The notes: generated from the sequence alone by a model not told the origin. DNA of 22,205 nt from CAZXVW01 sp964644025 (GCA_964644025.1 CAZXVW010000053.1:1-22205), one strand, 5' to 3'; shown: positions 7,055 through 14,953, numbered from the stretch's first letter. Made by a program: numbers and translations.

Positions 7055-8299
7055 TCAAGCCGCATCAGCCGGGCCGGCGGCTTTTCCCTGCGAGGCGGCG
7101 TGGGGCGGCCGGGCAAGCGGCAACGAGAACTCGAACCGGAACGTGCTGCCCTTTCCCACCCGGCTGTCCGCGGTGATCTCACCGCCCATCAGATGCGCGA
7201 GCCGCTGGCTGATGGCCAGCCCCAGTCCGGTCCCCTCGTACTTGCGCGTGGAGGAACCATCGGCCTGGGTGAATCGCTCGAAGATGAGCTGCATTCTGTC
7301 CGGCGGAATGCCGATACCGGTGTCTTCCACCGCTATCCTCAACTCGGCGTGGTTCTCGCCGGACTTGCTGCCGTCGACGCTCACGAAAACGTGTCCCCGC
7401 TCGGTGAACTTGACGGCGTTGTCCACCAGATTCACAAGCACCTGCCGCAAGTGGGCTGCGTCCCCCACCAGGTGCCGGGGGACGGCCGGGGCGCAATGGA
7501 CAGCGAGGTCGAGACGTTTCCGGCGGGCCTTGTCCTGGACCAGTACGACCGCCTCATTGACCACCGCCCGCAAGTCGAAAGGCGCTCTGGCCAGGCTGAT
7601 CCGCCCGGTCTCGATTGCCGACGCGCTGAGAAGGGATTTGATGGTGCCCAGCAAGCGCCTGCCCGAGGCGCGGCATATCTCGGCAAACTCCCGCTGGTCG
7701 GTGCTGAGCCCGGTTTCAAGCAGGAGATCCATCGTCCCGAGAATGCCGCTCATCGGCGTACGCAGTTCGTGGCTGACGTTGCAGAGGAACTCCGATTTCA
7801 TCCGGTCCACCTCGCGAGCCTTTTCAAGCGATCGCCGGAGCTGCTCCTCGACTGTCACTCGCGCGTCGACGAGCTGATCCAGCACGGTGACCAGCATGAG
7901 CAGGAACACGCTGACAATGAGCATCTGAAGGCCCGATTGACCGCCGGCTCCCGCTGGTGCTACCGCTGACGATTTCCAGATGGCCAACGGCAGCAAGAAC
8001 AGTGCAGCGGCTCCAGTGGCCAGGGCAATGACGTACCGGATGCGTACGGTGCGCCTGGGCAGCATAAGCACCACCGTAGCGACCAGGCCCACCAGGACAG
8101 TTTCCGCAATCATCGGCTGCAAGTTGGTTCCCGGCAGCCACGACAGCGGTACCGCCGCCGCTGACAGCGCCAGTATCACCTGGAGCGGGATTGTTCGCCG
8201 GTCGTGCAGACGGCGCAGCAAGGAGATCCCCCAGGCGGCCGCCGCCAGGCGCAAGATAAACGTGAGAAGGAAGAGACCGAGGGACACGTGCGTTGACAT
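7055..8299 (-). CDS. Membrane sensor histidine kinase (HK2), paralogue of HK1
   Basis: A 414-residue kinase built like HK1: about five hydrophobic segments in residues 1-145, H box FLCNVSHELRTPMSGILG with His177, N box (VLVNLVDNAVKF), G1 (VEDTGIGI, 324-331), F box (FERFTQAD) and G2 (GTGLGLAI). There is no receiver domain. The start at 8299 (MSTHVSLGLF) aligns exactly with HK1; a longer reading to 8518 would add a basic low-complexity tail overlapping the upstream gene, and is rejected. An AAGGAGG Shine-Dalgarno core (8314-8320) lies 14 nt before the ATG and contains part of the stop codon of the upstream membrane-protein gene, so the two are probably co-transcribed and translationally linked. 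The partner response regulator is not in the window. Confidence 0.93.
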   Translation of the reverse strand: MSTHVSLGLFLLTFILRLAAAAWGISLLRRLHDRRTIPLQVILALSAAAVPLSWLPGTNLQPMIAETVLVGLVATVVLMLPRRTVRIRYVIALATGAAALFLLPLAIWKSSAVAPAGAGGQSGLQMLIVSVFLLMLVTVLDQLVDARVTVEEQLRRSLEKAREVDRMKSEFLCNVSHELRTPMSGILGTMDLLLETGLSTDQREFAEICRASGRRLLGTIKSLLSASAIETGRISLARAPFDLRAVVNEAVVLVQDKARRKRLDLAVHCAPAVPRHLVGDAAHLRQVLVNLVDNAVKFTERGHVFVSVDGSKSGENHAELRIAVEDTGIGIPPDRMQLIFERFTQADGSSTRKYEGTGLGLAISQRLAHLMGGEITADSRVGKGSTFRFEFSLPLARPPHAASQGKAAGPADAA

Positions 8300-8318
8300 T
8301 CCTGAACCGGGCCCCTCC

Positions 8319-8789
8319 TTACGGCCGGTGCCGCGCCCCCGGCCACGCACCCGTGCCTTCACAGCCTTTACCGCTGCGTTTGTCCCCTGCCGGCTTCCGT
8401 CCGAGCAGGTCTCGAAACCACTCGCGGAGCCGCCGCCGATCCATGGACTGCGGCCAGCCCGCCTCCGCTTCGGCCAGCCGGAGCCGCGCGTGGACGTACC
8501 GGCGCTCGGTGCTCTCAAGATCTAATAACAAGACCACCACCAGAAACACGACGGCGGTGATCAGTTCCACCGCGTCGCCAAACCAATCCTCCAGCGCGAC
8601 GGTCCAGACACCATGCCTGATCATCAACGTCATCGCATGGTAGAGCGGCAGCAGACCAACCACGCTCACCAGCAACTTGAACCTCCAGTCGTAGCCACGC
8701 CGGAACAGCAGCATGGCGCAGAAGGCGGCAATCAGATAGCCGATGATCGCCCCGATAATCCGCAGGTTCAATTCCGCCCCTTGAGCCAT
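8319..8789 (-). CDS. Small membrane protein upstream of HK2
   Basis: A 156-residue protein with three likely membrane helices (around residues 10-28, 36-55 and 68-92), followed by a charged, Arg-rich cytoplasmic tail (residues 93-156) that may be partly helical (RRYVHARLRLAEAEAG). I do not recognise a family. A strong GAGGTGA Shine-Dalgarno site lies about 7 nt before the ATG at 8789, which supports a real gene. The stop codon (8319-8321) overlaps the Shine-Dalgarno core of HK2, so it is the first gene of a two-gene transcript. The arrangement suggests a partner or membrane sensor subunit for HK2; this is inference from position only. Confidence 0.78.
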   Translation of the reverse strand: MAQGAELNLRIIGAIIGYLIAAFCAMLLFRRGYDWRFKLLVSVVGLLPLYHAMTLMIRHGVWTVALEDWFGDAVELITAVVFLVVVLLLDLESTERRYVHARLRLAEAEAGWPQSMDRRRLREWFRDLLGRKPAGDKRSGKGCEGTGAWPGARHRP

Positions 8790-9130
8790 GTCTCTTCACC
8801 TCATATTTCCGGCTTCGGCCGCTGGTCTTGGCTGCCCAGGCGCGGGTTGTCCGGCGAAGGCCAAAACACCCGGCGCGCATCTGCCGCTCGTCCGTCGAAC
8901 ACGGCGGTCCAGTGCGGCGGAGTCCAACGTCCCTGTTATCGTCACGATTGAAATGCCCGGGCGTCTCATCGGTAATTTCCCGCTATCAGCCGGTACTATT
9001 CCCTCGGAACAATCAATGGGTTACTGTAGGCCATCCAGAGAACCCTCGTTGCATTTGTTGCGAGATCTTGCGATAGTCGGCGAGGATCGGAGGAAAACAA
9101 GCCACTTTTTGGCCGGTGGCGGGCCCCGGC
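8790..9130. other. 341-bp intergenic region upstream of the membrane protein/HK2 pair
   Basis: No supportable gene is seen; the open frames across it have no start signals. It should hold the promoter of the membrane-protein/HK2 transcript. Visible structure: a direct repeat TTGCGA-N4-TTGCGA (9058-9063 and 9068-9073, period 10), and CGATAGTCG (9071-9079), which also occurs at 6920-6928 beside the palindrome upstream of HK1. The rest is GC-rich and plain to the eye. Confidence 0.4.
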
Positions 9131-9514
9131 TCAGACGGCGCTCTTCCCAGCCTCTTCGGCGGCGAAGGTGCCGTGTGCGACCTTGCGGAGGTACCCGCGG
9201 GCCACCAGCTCATTGAGATACTCCGAACAGGTGTTCGGCCGCAGTCCCATGGTGGCCGCCAGTTGGCCGGGCGTAATCAGACGCGCGTCCCTGGCGATCC
9301 GGTAAGCCTCGCGAAGACGGTTCGAGAGCAACCGCTTGCGGGCTCCGGTGCGCCGGCCCGGCTCGCGCAATTCCGAGACCGCGCGCGCCAGGCGGTCGAT
9401 ATCCCTGCTCAGCCTCTCCACGCTCTCCTGCCGGGCCACCTGCATCTCGATCATTCGCTCGAGATGCCTGGTCCTGGCGAGGAGCTCGTTGATTCGGGAG
9501 TCGAGATCAGGCAT
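9131..9514 (-). CDS. Winged-helix regulator with N-terminal coiled coil
   Basis: A 127-residue protein in two parts. Residues 5-50 are a charged amphipathic helix likely to form a coiled coil (INELLARTRHLERMIEM, SVERLSRDIDRLARAVSEL), so a dimer is expected. Residues 66-118 look like a winged helix-turn-helix (ITPGQLAATMGLRPNTCSEYLNELVARGYLRKV), resembling MarR/ArsR-type modules. There is no receiver domain, so it is not a classical response regulator. A very strong Shine-Dalgarno run (GAGGAGGT) ends 2 nt before the ATG at 9514; the GAGG part is at a better distance. It is the first gene of the minus-strand signalling block and may regulate it. No specific family name is offered. Confidence 0.78.
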   Translation of the reverse strand: MPDLDSRINELLARTRHLERMIEMQVARQESVERLSRDIDRLARAVSELREPGRRTGARKRLLSNRLREAYRIARDARLITPGQLAATMGLRPNTCSEYLNELVARGYLRKVAHGTFAAEEAGKSAV

Positions 9515-9725
9515 TTACCTCCTCAGTTTCATTGCGGGAATGTCCGCCGGTGTAGACTCGGTTGGCGGAATCAACCAGTAGAACGAACAGCATTTAGAGA
9601 TTATATTACGCTGCTCTACCTACTCGATTAGACGTCGTGAACCTTCCCTTGGTTGCCGGCGTTGGGCCGGCGCTGTGCGGCCCGGCGGCCCGGGGGAAGG
9701 CAGGCGCGCCGGGGCGGAGCCAAAG
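9515..9725 (-). promoter_or_regulatory. Upstream region of the winged-helix gene
   Basis: On the minus strand a consensus -10 TATAAT lies at 9600-9605, giving a start point near 9593 and a leader of about 80 nt. No good -35 is visible. The -10 is bracketed by TAGAG (9595-9599) and CTCTA (9614-9618), a possible autoregulatory site. The leader can form a GGTTG/CAACC stem (around 9570-9586). The part next to the YjbQ gene (9640-9725) is very GC-rich, with GCCGGC and GGCGCGCC palindromes but no T-tract terminator. Confidence 0.45.
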
Positions 9726-10145
9726 CTAGTCGCCAACGATGGTGACGGTAACCTCGCGCTCGCGGGAGCGCACGTCGAAGTCACACAACACGATCTGCTG
9801 CCAGGTGCCGGTGCCGAGCCGGCCCTCCTGGAGCGGATAGCTCTTGGCCGTGCCCACCAGCGCGCTGCGCAGGTGCGAGTAGCCGTTGCCGTCGCCCCAG
9901 CGGGCGTTGTGAGCGTAGTCGGAAGTCGGCGGGGCGATGGCGTCCAGCGCGCGCCGCAAGTCCGCGACACAGCCCGGCTCGTACTCCAGCGTGGTGATCC
10001 CGAGCGTGGATCCCCGGCCGGATACGTTCACGATGCCGTTGCGCACGCCGCTGCGGCCGACGATTCGTTGCACCTGCTCGTCGATGTTGACCACGTCGCA
10101 GTGGCCCTTGGTCGAAACGCGAAATGATTCCTGGACGGTTTTCAT
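9726..10145 (-). CDS. yjbQ: YjbQ / UPF0047 family protein
   Basis: A 139-residue protein of the YjbQ (UPF0047, COG0432) family, the usual full length. It has the subgroup signature GSTLGITTLEYEPG (around residues 45-58), then YAHNARWGDGNGYSHLRSALVG and the C-terminal GTWQQIVLCDFD. Members are annotated as secondary thiamine-phosphate synthase because E. coli YjbQ shows weak activity of that kind; the true role is unsettled. This subgroup lacks the HT(S/T) and Asn-Glu pattern of E. coli YjbQ in the first motif, which appears normal for the subgroup. AGGAG lies 7 nt before the ATG. The gene follows the URO-D-fold gene by 34 bp on the same strand, so the two are probably co-transcribed. Confidence 0.92.
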   Translation of the reverse strand: MKTVQESFRVSTKGHCDVVNIDEQVQRIVGRSGVRNGIVNVSGRGSTLGITTLEYEPGCVADLRRALDAIAPPTSDYAHNARWGDGNGYSHLRSALVGTAKSYPLQEGRLGTGTWQQIVLCDFDVRSREREVTVTIVGD

Positions 10146-10179
10146 AGCGGTTCTCCTGTCGGGTTGCGAGGGAGGGGGC

Positions 10180-11439
10180 TCAAACCCGCCTCCCGCTGAA
10201 CTCGTGTACGGCGTTGATCATCGCCACGATGTTCTCGATCGGAGTGTTGGCCTGGATATTATGGATGGAATTGAAGATGAAGCCCCCGCCGGCGGAGAAG
10301 ACCTCGCAGCGCCGCAGCACCTGTTCGCGGACCTGCTCCGGCGTACCGAACGGGAGCACTTTCTGCGTATCAACGCCGCCGCCCCAGAACGTGATCCGGT
10401 CTCCAAACGCCGATTTCAAGTGCTCCGCCTCCATGTTGGCGGCCGAGCACTGCACCGGGTTCAGCACGTCAAAGCCGGCCTCGATGAAGGAAGGGATGAA
10501 GCGCTCCACCGACCCGCAGGAATGTTTGAAACATTTCCAGCCGGTGTTGGCGTGGATCCAGTCGTTGACCCGCTTGTAGTAAGGAAACCAAAGTTCCCGG
10601 AAGGTCTGCGTCGAGCAGAAGGTCGAACTCTGGGTGCCGAAGTCGGTGCCGCAAAGAAAGACCACGTCCACGTCGTCGCCGACGGCCTCGTGAATCCGGG
10701 CCAGGTTCTCCAACGCGTAGTCGCACTGCCGGGAAAAGATGGCGTGGATGTAATCCCGGCGGGTGGTGGTGGAAATGTACCACTCGGTGATGTCGCGGAT
10801 GCCCTTGGGATGTTTCAGAAACGGGCCCGGGACCAGGGCGATGTCGCCGAAGCCGGTGCCGCCGAAGTTGGCGATCACCGCGCGCCCGCCGGCCTTGGCC
10901 GCGGCCACGGCGCTCTGGAAATAGGCCAGCTCCTCCTCTTCAATCGGGCCGAACTCCTCGAGGTTGTCCTCGACATTGAGGTGGTCTTCGTCAAACGGCT
11001 CCTGGCGGATGATGGCGTCAAAGAAATAGCCGCCCTTCGGCATTCGGCCGCTGGGCGGAACGGAGGTGTCACCCTCGGGATAGATAAGAATGTCGCCGTT
11101 GGCGTCGACGGTGGTGCGGAAGTCCTCGGGAACCAGAACCTCCAGGCCGTTGAAGTTCCATTCCTTCCAGCCGCGGTTCTCGAAGCCGAACATCGTCTTG
11201 CGGGGGAAGACGCCCTCCACGTCCAGGCCCATGGCCTGCTGGAGGTCATCCTCGACCAGCCCGAGCATCTGGTAGGGTTCGTGGACCTTGACGGGCCTGT
11301 GTTCCAGGCCGTAGTATTGCCTCAGCCCGGCGACGCAACTCGCGTGAATCCCGGTGACGGCCGTGCTGCCGAAATCGATGGGAATGTGGTCCGGCTCCTG
11401 GTGATTCAAAGCAGTGAGAACTCGTTGTTTGCTGGTCAT
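10180..11439 (-). CDS. Uroporphyrinogen decarboxylase-fold protein (not HemE)
   Basis: A 419-residue protein of the URO-D / MtaA-CmuA superfamily. Visible family motifs are VLTALNHQEPDHIPIDFGS near the N-terminus, VFLCGTDFGTQSSTFCSTQTFRELWFPYYKR in the middle, the His-x-Cys element FKHSCGSVERFI used for zinc in the methyltransferase branch, and the C-terminal GGGVDTQ and IHNIQANTPIENI. It is longer than heme-pathway HemE (about 350 residues) and has an insert around residues 95-170. Members of this environmental branch are usually methyltransferase-like or of unknown substrate. ATG at 11439 is preferred over an in-frame TTG at 11445. It is divergent from the glycosidase-like gene at 11525 and probably co-transcribed with yjbQ. 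Confidence 0.88.
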   Translation of the reverse strand: MTSKQRVLTALNHQEPDHIPIDFGSTAVTGIHASCVAGLRQYYGLEHRPVKVHEPYQMLGLVEDDLQQAMGLDVEGVFPRKTMFGFENRGWKEWNFNGLEVLVPEDFRTTVDANGDILIYPEGDTSVPPSGRMPKGGYFFDAIIRQEPFDEDHLNVEDNLEEFGPIEEEELAYFQSAVAAAKAGGRAVIANFGGTGFGDIALVPGPFLKHPKGIRDITEWYISTTTRRDYIHAIFSRQCDYALENLARIHEAVGDDVDVVFLCGTDFGTQSSTFCSTQTFRELWFPYYKRVNDWIHANTGWKCFKHSCGSVERFIPSFIEAGFDVLNPVQCSAANMEAEHLKSAFGDRITFWGGGVDTQKVLPFGTPEQVREQVLRRCEVFSAGGGFIFNSIHNIQANTPIENIVAMINAVHEFSGRRV

Positions 11440-11460
11440 GGCCAATGCACCGTCATCCAG

Positions 11461-11466
11461 TAGAAT
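11461..11466 (+). promoter_or_regulatory. Possible -10 element for the 830-residue gene
   Basis: TAGAAT stands 58 bp before the ATG at 11525 in the 85-bp divergent gap; an AAGGAAG Shine-Dalgarno-like site follows, about 8 nt before the ATG. No -35 consensus is present at the right distance. Confidence 0.3.
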
Positions 11467-11524
11467 AGGACAAATTCAAGCGCTGCGGCGAAGAGGACGC
11501 CCGCGGCGGGAAGGAAGTATCCCG

Positions 11525-14017
11525 ATGCAGAACCGCAGAGAATTTCTTCAGGCGGCCGCGGCGGCATCGCTGCCGCTGGCGGCACAAGCGCCGCGGCGGA
11601 TTCTGGTGGAAGCGGCCGGCGAAGGCGGCTTCCAGCAGCGGCTCGCCCGGCAGGAACTGCTCCGCGGGCTGAGGCGGCTGCGCCTGAGAACGGAGCTGGG
11701 GCTGGCGGAAGCCGGCCGACGGCCCGGCGACGGAGAGCTGGTAGCACGGTTCCGCCTGGAGCCGGACCGGTTCCCGGAACCAGAGGCATACGAGATCCGG
11801 GCCGGCGCGGGCGAGCTACGGTTCACCGCAGGCCGGGCGCAGGCCCTGCTGTTCGCGGTTTTCGATTTCCTGGAACGCCAGGGAGCCTTCTTTGGCATCG
11901 ACGGGGAAAACTATCCGCTCGAGCCGGCGCGCGGGTTGCGCCTGCCGCCGGCGGGCCGCCCCTGGACGGGCCAGCCGCGCTTCGCCGTGCGCGGCCTGCT
12001 GCCGTGGCCGGATTTCTTGAACTGCATCACGGTGTACAACGACGAGGATTTTCTCGCCTACTTCGAGGCGATGCTCCGGATGCGCTGCAACATGTTTGGC
12101 ATGCACGTCTACACCGGTGCGGACCAGTGGGCCGAATCCTACCTTTCCTTCGAGTTCGCCGGCGCGGGGCACATCGCCTTCCTCGACACCACGGCTACAA
12201 ACCGCTGGGGCTACCTGCCGGTGCGGACCTCGCGCTTCGGCATGGGCGCCGCCGCCTACTACGACCAGGAGGTGTTCGGCGCCGACGCGGCGCGCCTGGC
12301 CCGCGATCCGTGGGAGGCGGCGGAACGGGCGCGAAGGCTTCTCCGCAAGGCGTTCGCCTACGCCGGCCGGCTGGGCATCCGCACCGGAATCGGCTTCGAG
12401 CCGTACCAGATCCCCGACGAGATCTGGCGGGCGCTGCCGCCGGAGGTGCGCCCGGCCCAGTTGCCGGGCCGGCGGGCGACGGGCCCCCGCTTCGACATCG
12501 AATCCGTGACGGCGCGCCGGATGCTGGAAGCCCGGCTCGCCGCGCTGCTGGAAGCCTATCCGGACGCCGATTACGTGTGGCTGTGGGAAGACGAGCAGAT
12601 GAACTGGCAGAGCCGGAAAACCGGTATCCCGCTGTCGGTCACTCCGTTCCGCCAGGCTTACGATTTTCTGCGCCGTCATGCTCCGGCCAAGCGGCTCGTG
12701 GTCTCCGGCTGGGGCGGCGTGGCCCGGAACTTCGAGCACTTCCACCGCAGCCTGCCCGGCGACATCATCTTCGCCTGCCTCAGCGATTCACTCGGCTGGG
12801 ACCCGGTCGACGAGGTGTTCGGAAAGCTGGGCGAGCGGGAGCGCTGGCCCATCCCGTGGCTGGAAGACGATCCCGGCATGTGGCAGGCGCAATTTCACGC
12901 GCACCGCTTCCAGCGCGACGTCAACCTGGCCGCGCAGTACGGTTGCCAGGGAATGCTCGGCATCCACTGGCGGCATCGGATTCTCGATCCGACCGCCGGG
13001 TATTTCACCCGGGCGATGTGGGATGAGAAGCTCTCGCCGGCCGCCTGCTACCGGGCCTACGCAAACACGCAAGCCTCCGGCGGCCGGGCGCCGCGGCTGG
13101 CTTCGCTGCTCATCGATGTGGACAAGAATCAGAAGCTGCTGTCCACCTTCACCGGGAAGGTGAAAGACGGGCATGCCGTCACCGAGGCTTTCTCCGGCGA
13201 TTACAGCGAAGCATTCACCTACTGGCGGGATCAGGAGCCGCCTCCGGCGGTGATCGCCTCGCAGAAACAAGTGCTGGCCGCCCTCCGGGAGCTTACCGCC
13301 GCGGCCGGCTCGGCTTACGAGCGCGAGAAGCTGGCTTACCTGGCCGGGCACGTCGAGTTTCTGGTCCCGTATGCCGAATGCTGGAAACTGGCGCATCGGA
13401 TCCATGAAACGCTCGCCCGGGCCGGCGAACTGAACAAGGGCGGAAGCCAGGCCGAGGCCCGCGCGCTGGTGCGCAAAGAGGCGGTCCCGCTGTGGCTGCA
13501 ACTGGCGCCGCAGGTCCGCAAGGCGGTGCTGGCCTTCCAGCGGATCGTCGCCACGCGGAACGATCTCGGCACGCTCGCCTCGCTCCACATCAAATTCGTC
13601 CGGCTGGCGCTCCACCGGCTGCCGCTTTCCATCCAGGAGTATCTCGGCGAGCTGCCCGGGCAAATCAGAACCGGACTCGCGGCGGCGTTGCGCCCGGAAA
13701 CGGAGGCTCCGGCGCGCGTCTTCCTGCCCACGCGCCCGGGCTTGCTGGCGCGGGAGACAAGGACGCGTATCATGATTGTGGCCCCTGGCGAACCGGCTCC
13801 GGAAACCGTCCGGCTCCATCTGAAGCCAGCGGCCGGGAACCAGTGGCAGAGCCGGCCGGCCCGGCTCATCGGTCGCAGAACTTACGAGGCGTTCCTCGGC
13901 CCGTTCCCGGCGCGGGCGGCGATGATGGAGTACTACGTTTCCGCCGAAGCCGGCGGCAAACAATGGACCGCGCCGCCCGAGGCCCCGGCGCGTCATTACC
14001 TGGTTACGCTCCTGTAG
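11525..14017 (+). CDS. Tat-exported glycoside hydrolase-like protein, family uncertain
   Basis: An 830-residue protein with a twin-arginine signal, MQNRREFLQAAAAASLPLAAQA (cleavage probably near residue 22). Residues about 25-140 resemble the small N-terminal alpha/beta domain that precedes the barrel in GH20 and GH67 enzymes (YEIRAGAGELRFTAGRAQALLFAVFDFLE). Residues about 150-560 look like a TIM barrel (RFAVRGLLPWPDFLN, MRCNMFGMHVYTG, ADYVWLWEDEQMNW, GMLGIHWRHRILDP). The C-terminal third is largely helical with a final beta-rich portion (MIVAPGEPAPETVRLHLKP). Candidate acidic residues lie in VWLWEDEQ, but the catalytic pair cannot be fixed by eye. An upstream in-frame reading from 11414 overlaps the divergent gene and is rejected. 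Likely role: periplasmic or extracellular carbohydrate breakdown, inferred. Confidence 0.78.
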   Translation: MQNRREFLQAAAAASLPLAAQAPRRILVEAAGEGGFQQRLARQELLRGLRRLRLRTELGLAEAGRRPGDGELVARFRLEPDRFPEPEAYEIRAGAGELRFTAGRAQALLFAVFDFLERQGAFFGIDGENYPLEPARGLRLPPAGRPWTGQPRFAVRGLLPWPDFLNCITVYNDEDFLAYFEAMLRMRCNMFGMHVYTGADQWAESYLSFEFAGAGHIAFLDTTATNRWGYLPVRTSRFGMGAAAYYDQEVFGADAARLARDPWEAAERARRLLRKAFAYAGRLGIRTGIGFEPYQIPDEIWRALPPEVRPAQLPGRRATGPRFDIESVTARRMLEARLAALLEAYPDADYVWLWEDEQMNWQSRKTGIPLSVTPFRQAYDFLRRHAPAKRLVVSGWGGVARNFEHFHRSLPGDIIFACLSDSLGWDPVDEVFGKLGERERWPIPWLEDDPGMWQAQFHAHRFQRDVNLAAQYGCQGMLGIHWRHRILDPTAGYFTRAMWDEKLSPAACYRAYANTQASGGRAPRLASLLIDVDKNQKLLSTFTGKVKDGHAVTEAFSGDYSEAFTYWRDQEPPPAVIASQKQVLAALRELTAAAGSAYEREKLAYLAGHVEFLVPYAECWKLAHRIHETLARAGELNKGGSQAEARALVRKEAVPLWLQLAPQVRKAVLAFQRIVATRNDLGTLASLHIKFVRLALHRLPLSIQEYLGELPGQIRTGLAAALRPETEAPARVFLPTRPGLLARETRTRIMIVAPGEPAPETVRLHLKPAAGNQWQSRPARLIGRRTYEAFLGPFPARAAMMEYYVSAEAGGKQWTAPPEAPARHYLVTLL

Positions 14018-14093
14018 AAAAGCTGCCCGGGGACTTACTCCTTTCCCTGTACCATGGATTGACGTATCCTGGTCTGGACTGGAGAACACTTCT

Positions 14094-14867
14094 ATGGCAA
14101 CTCCGAATCCTCCGAATCCTCAAACCGGCGGCCCTCCGCCGAAGAAGAGCAACCCGCTGCTTTGGATCCTGATTGGCTGCGGCGGCTTGATCGTGATCGT
14201 CGGCCTCGTCATGCTGGCGGGCGGATTGTTTGTCTTTCACAAGGCCAAACAGGCCGGCCTCGACCCGGAACTGATGAAGGAAAACCCGGCGCTGGCGGTC
14301 AGTAAGATGATCGCCACCGTGAACCCGGACATCGAAGTCCTGAAAGTCGACGAGGACAGCGGCCGGATCACGGTCCGGGACAAGAAGTCCGGCAAGACGG
14401 TGACCGTGGATTTCGACGACCTCAAAGACGGAAAGATCACCTTCGAAGGCGAGGAGGGCGAGACGGCCACCATCGAAACGGAAGGTAAAGGCGAGGGAGA
14501 GGGATCCTTCCGCCTCAGCACGCCGGAGGGCACCGTGGAGATGGGCGCGGCCGCCGGATCGGACCTTCCGGATTGGGCGCCCGCCTATCCCGGCGCGAAG
14601 CTGGACGGTCTCATGAAACAGCAACAATCCGGTGGGGCAACGAGCGCGACGTTCTCCTTCGAGACCGGCGATTCGGTGGAGCAGGTGCTCGAATTCTACT
14701 CGCAGCGCCTCAAGGCGGGCGGCTTCCAGATCAGCGCGACTTCCCAGGGCCCCGATGGGGGCATGGTCAGCGCCGAGGACAGCGCCCACCAGCGGAAGAT
14801 CCTGCTTGTTCTCGGCGCCGAGAACGGAAAAACAACCGGCACGCTCACTTGCATGGAGGGCGAGTAG
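14094..14867 (+). CDS. Membrane-anchored hypothetical protein
   Basis: A 257-residue protein. A Pro-rich N-terminal tail (residues 1-20) with two Lys before the membrane leads into one transmembrane helix (about 23-48, WILIGCGGLIVIVGLVMLAGGLFVF). A soluble acidic region follows: a beta-rich stretch (KVDEDSGRITVRDKKSGKTVTVDFDDLKDGKITF), then a small alpha/beta domain around PDWAPAYPGAKLDG ... SVEQVLEFYSQRLKAGGFQI. The latter recalls short hypothetical proteins common in Acidobacteria; I know no function. GGAG lies 9 nt before the ATG, and a TATCCT hexamer (14065-14070) could be the -10. It probably forms its own unit, closed by a terminator before uppP. Confidence 0.82.
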   Translation: MATPNPPNPQTGGPPPKKSNPLLWILIGCGGLIVIVGLVMLAGGLFVFHKAKQAGLDPELMKENPALAVSKMIATVNPDIEVLKVDEDSGRITVRDKKSGKTVTVDFDDLKDGKITFEGEEGETATIETEGKGEGEGSFRLSTPEGTVEMGAAAGSDLPDWAPAYPGAKLDGLMKQQQSGGATSATFSFETGDSVEQVLEFYSQRLKAGGFQISATSQGPDGGMVSAEDSAHQRKILLVLGAENGKTTGTLTCMEGE

Positions 14868-14898
14868 TCGGGCGCACCGCGGGCCGGCGCGCCGGCGC

Positions 14899-14915
14899 CG
14901 GCGTCCCGCCGTTTT
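14899..14915 (+). terminator. Intrinsic terminator after the hypothetical membrane protein gene
   Basis: The stem CGGCG (14899-14903) and CGCCG (14907-14911) with a TCC loop is followed directly by TTTT. Upstream of it lie overlapping perfect palindromes (GCCGGCGCGCCGGC at 14883-14896 and GCCGGCGCCGGC at 14891-14902) that could form competing stems. Confidence 0.45.
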
Positions 14916-14953
14916 CCATGCTTCGAATGCGCTAGGATGGCTTATTCGCCCTC

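Noticed and set aside
8788..9216. Plus-strand frame of 142 codons upstream of the membrane-protein gene
   Set aside because: It overlaps the winged-helix gene on the other strand and lacks a start signal or any recognisable feature.
9640..9725. GC-rich palindromes after yjbQ as a terminator
   Set aside because: Several GCCGGC-type palindromes overlap, but none forms a clear stem-loop followed by a T-tract.
9937..11463. Long plus-strand open frame opposite the yjbQ and URO-D-fold genes
   Set aside because: Antisense shadow; no motif, no start signal, and the opposite strand encodes two recognisable proteins.
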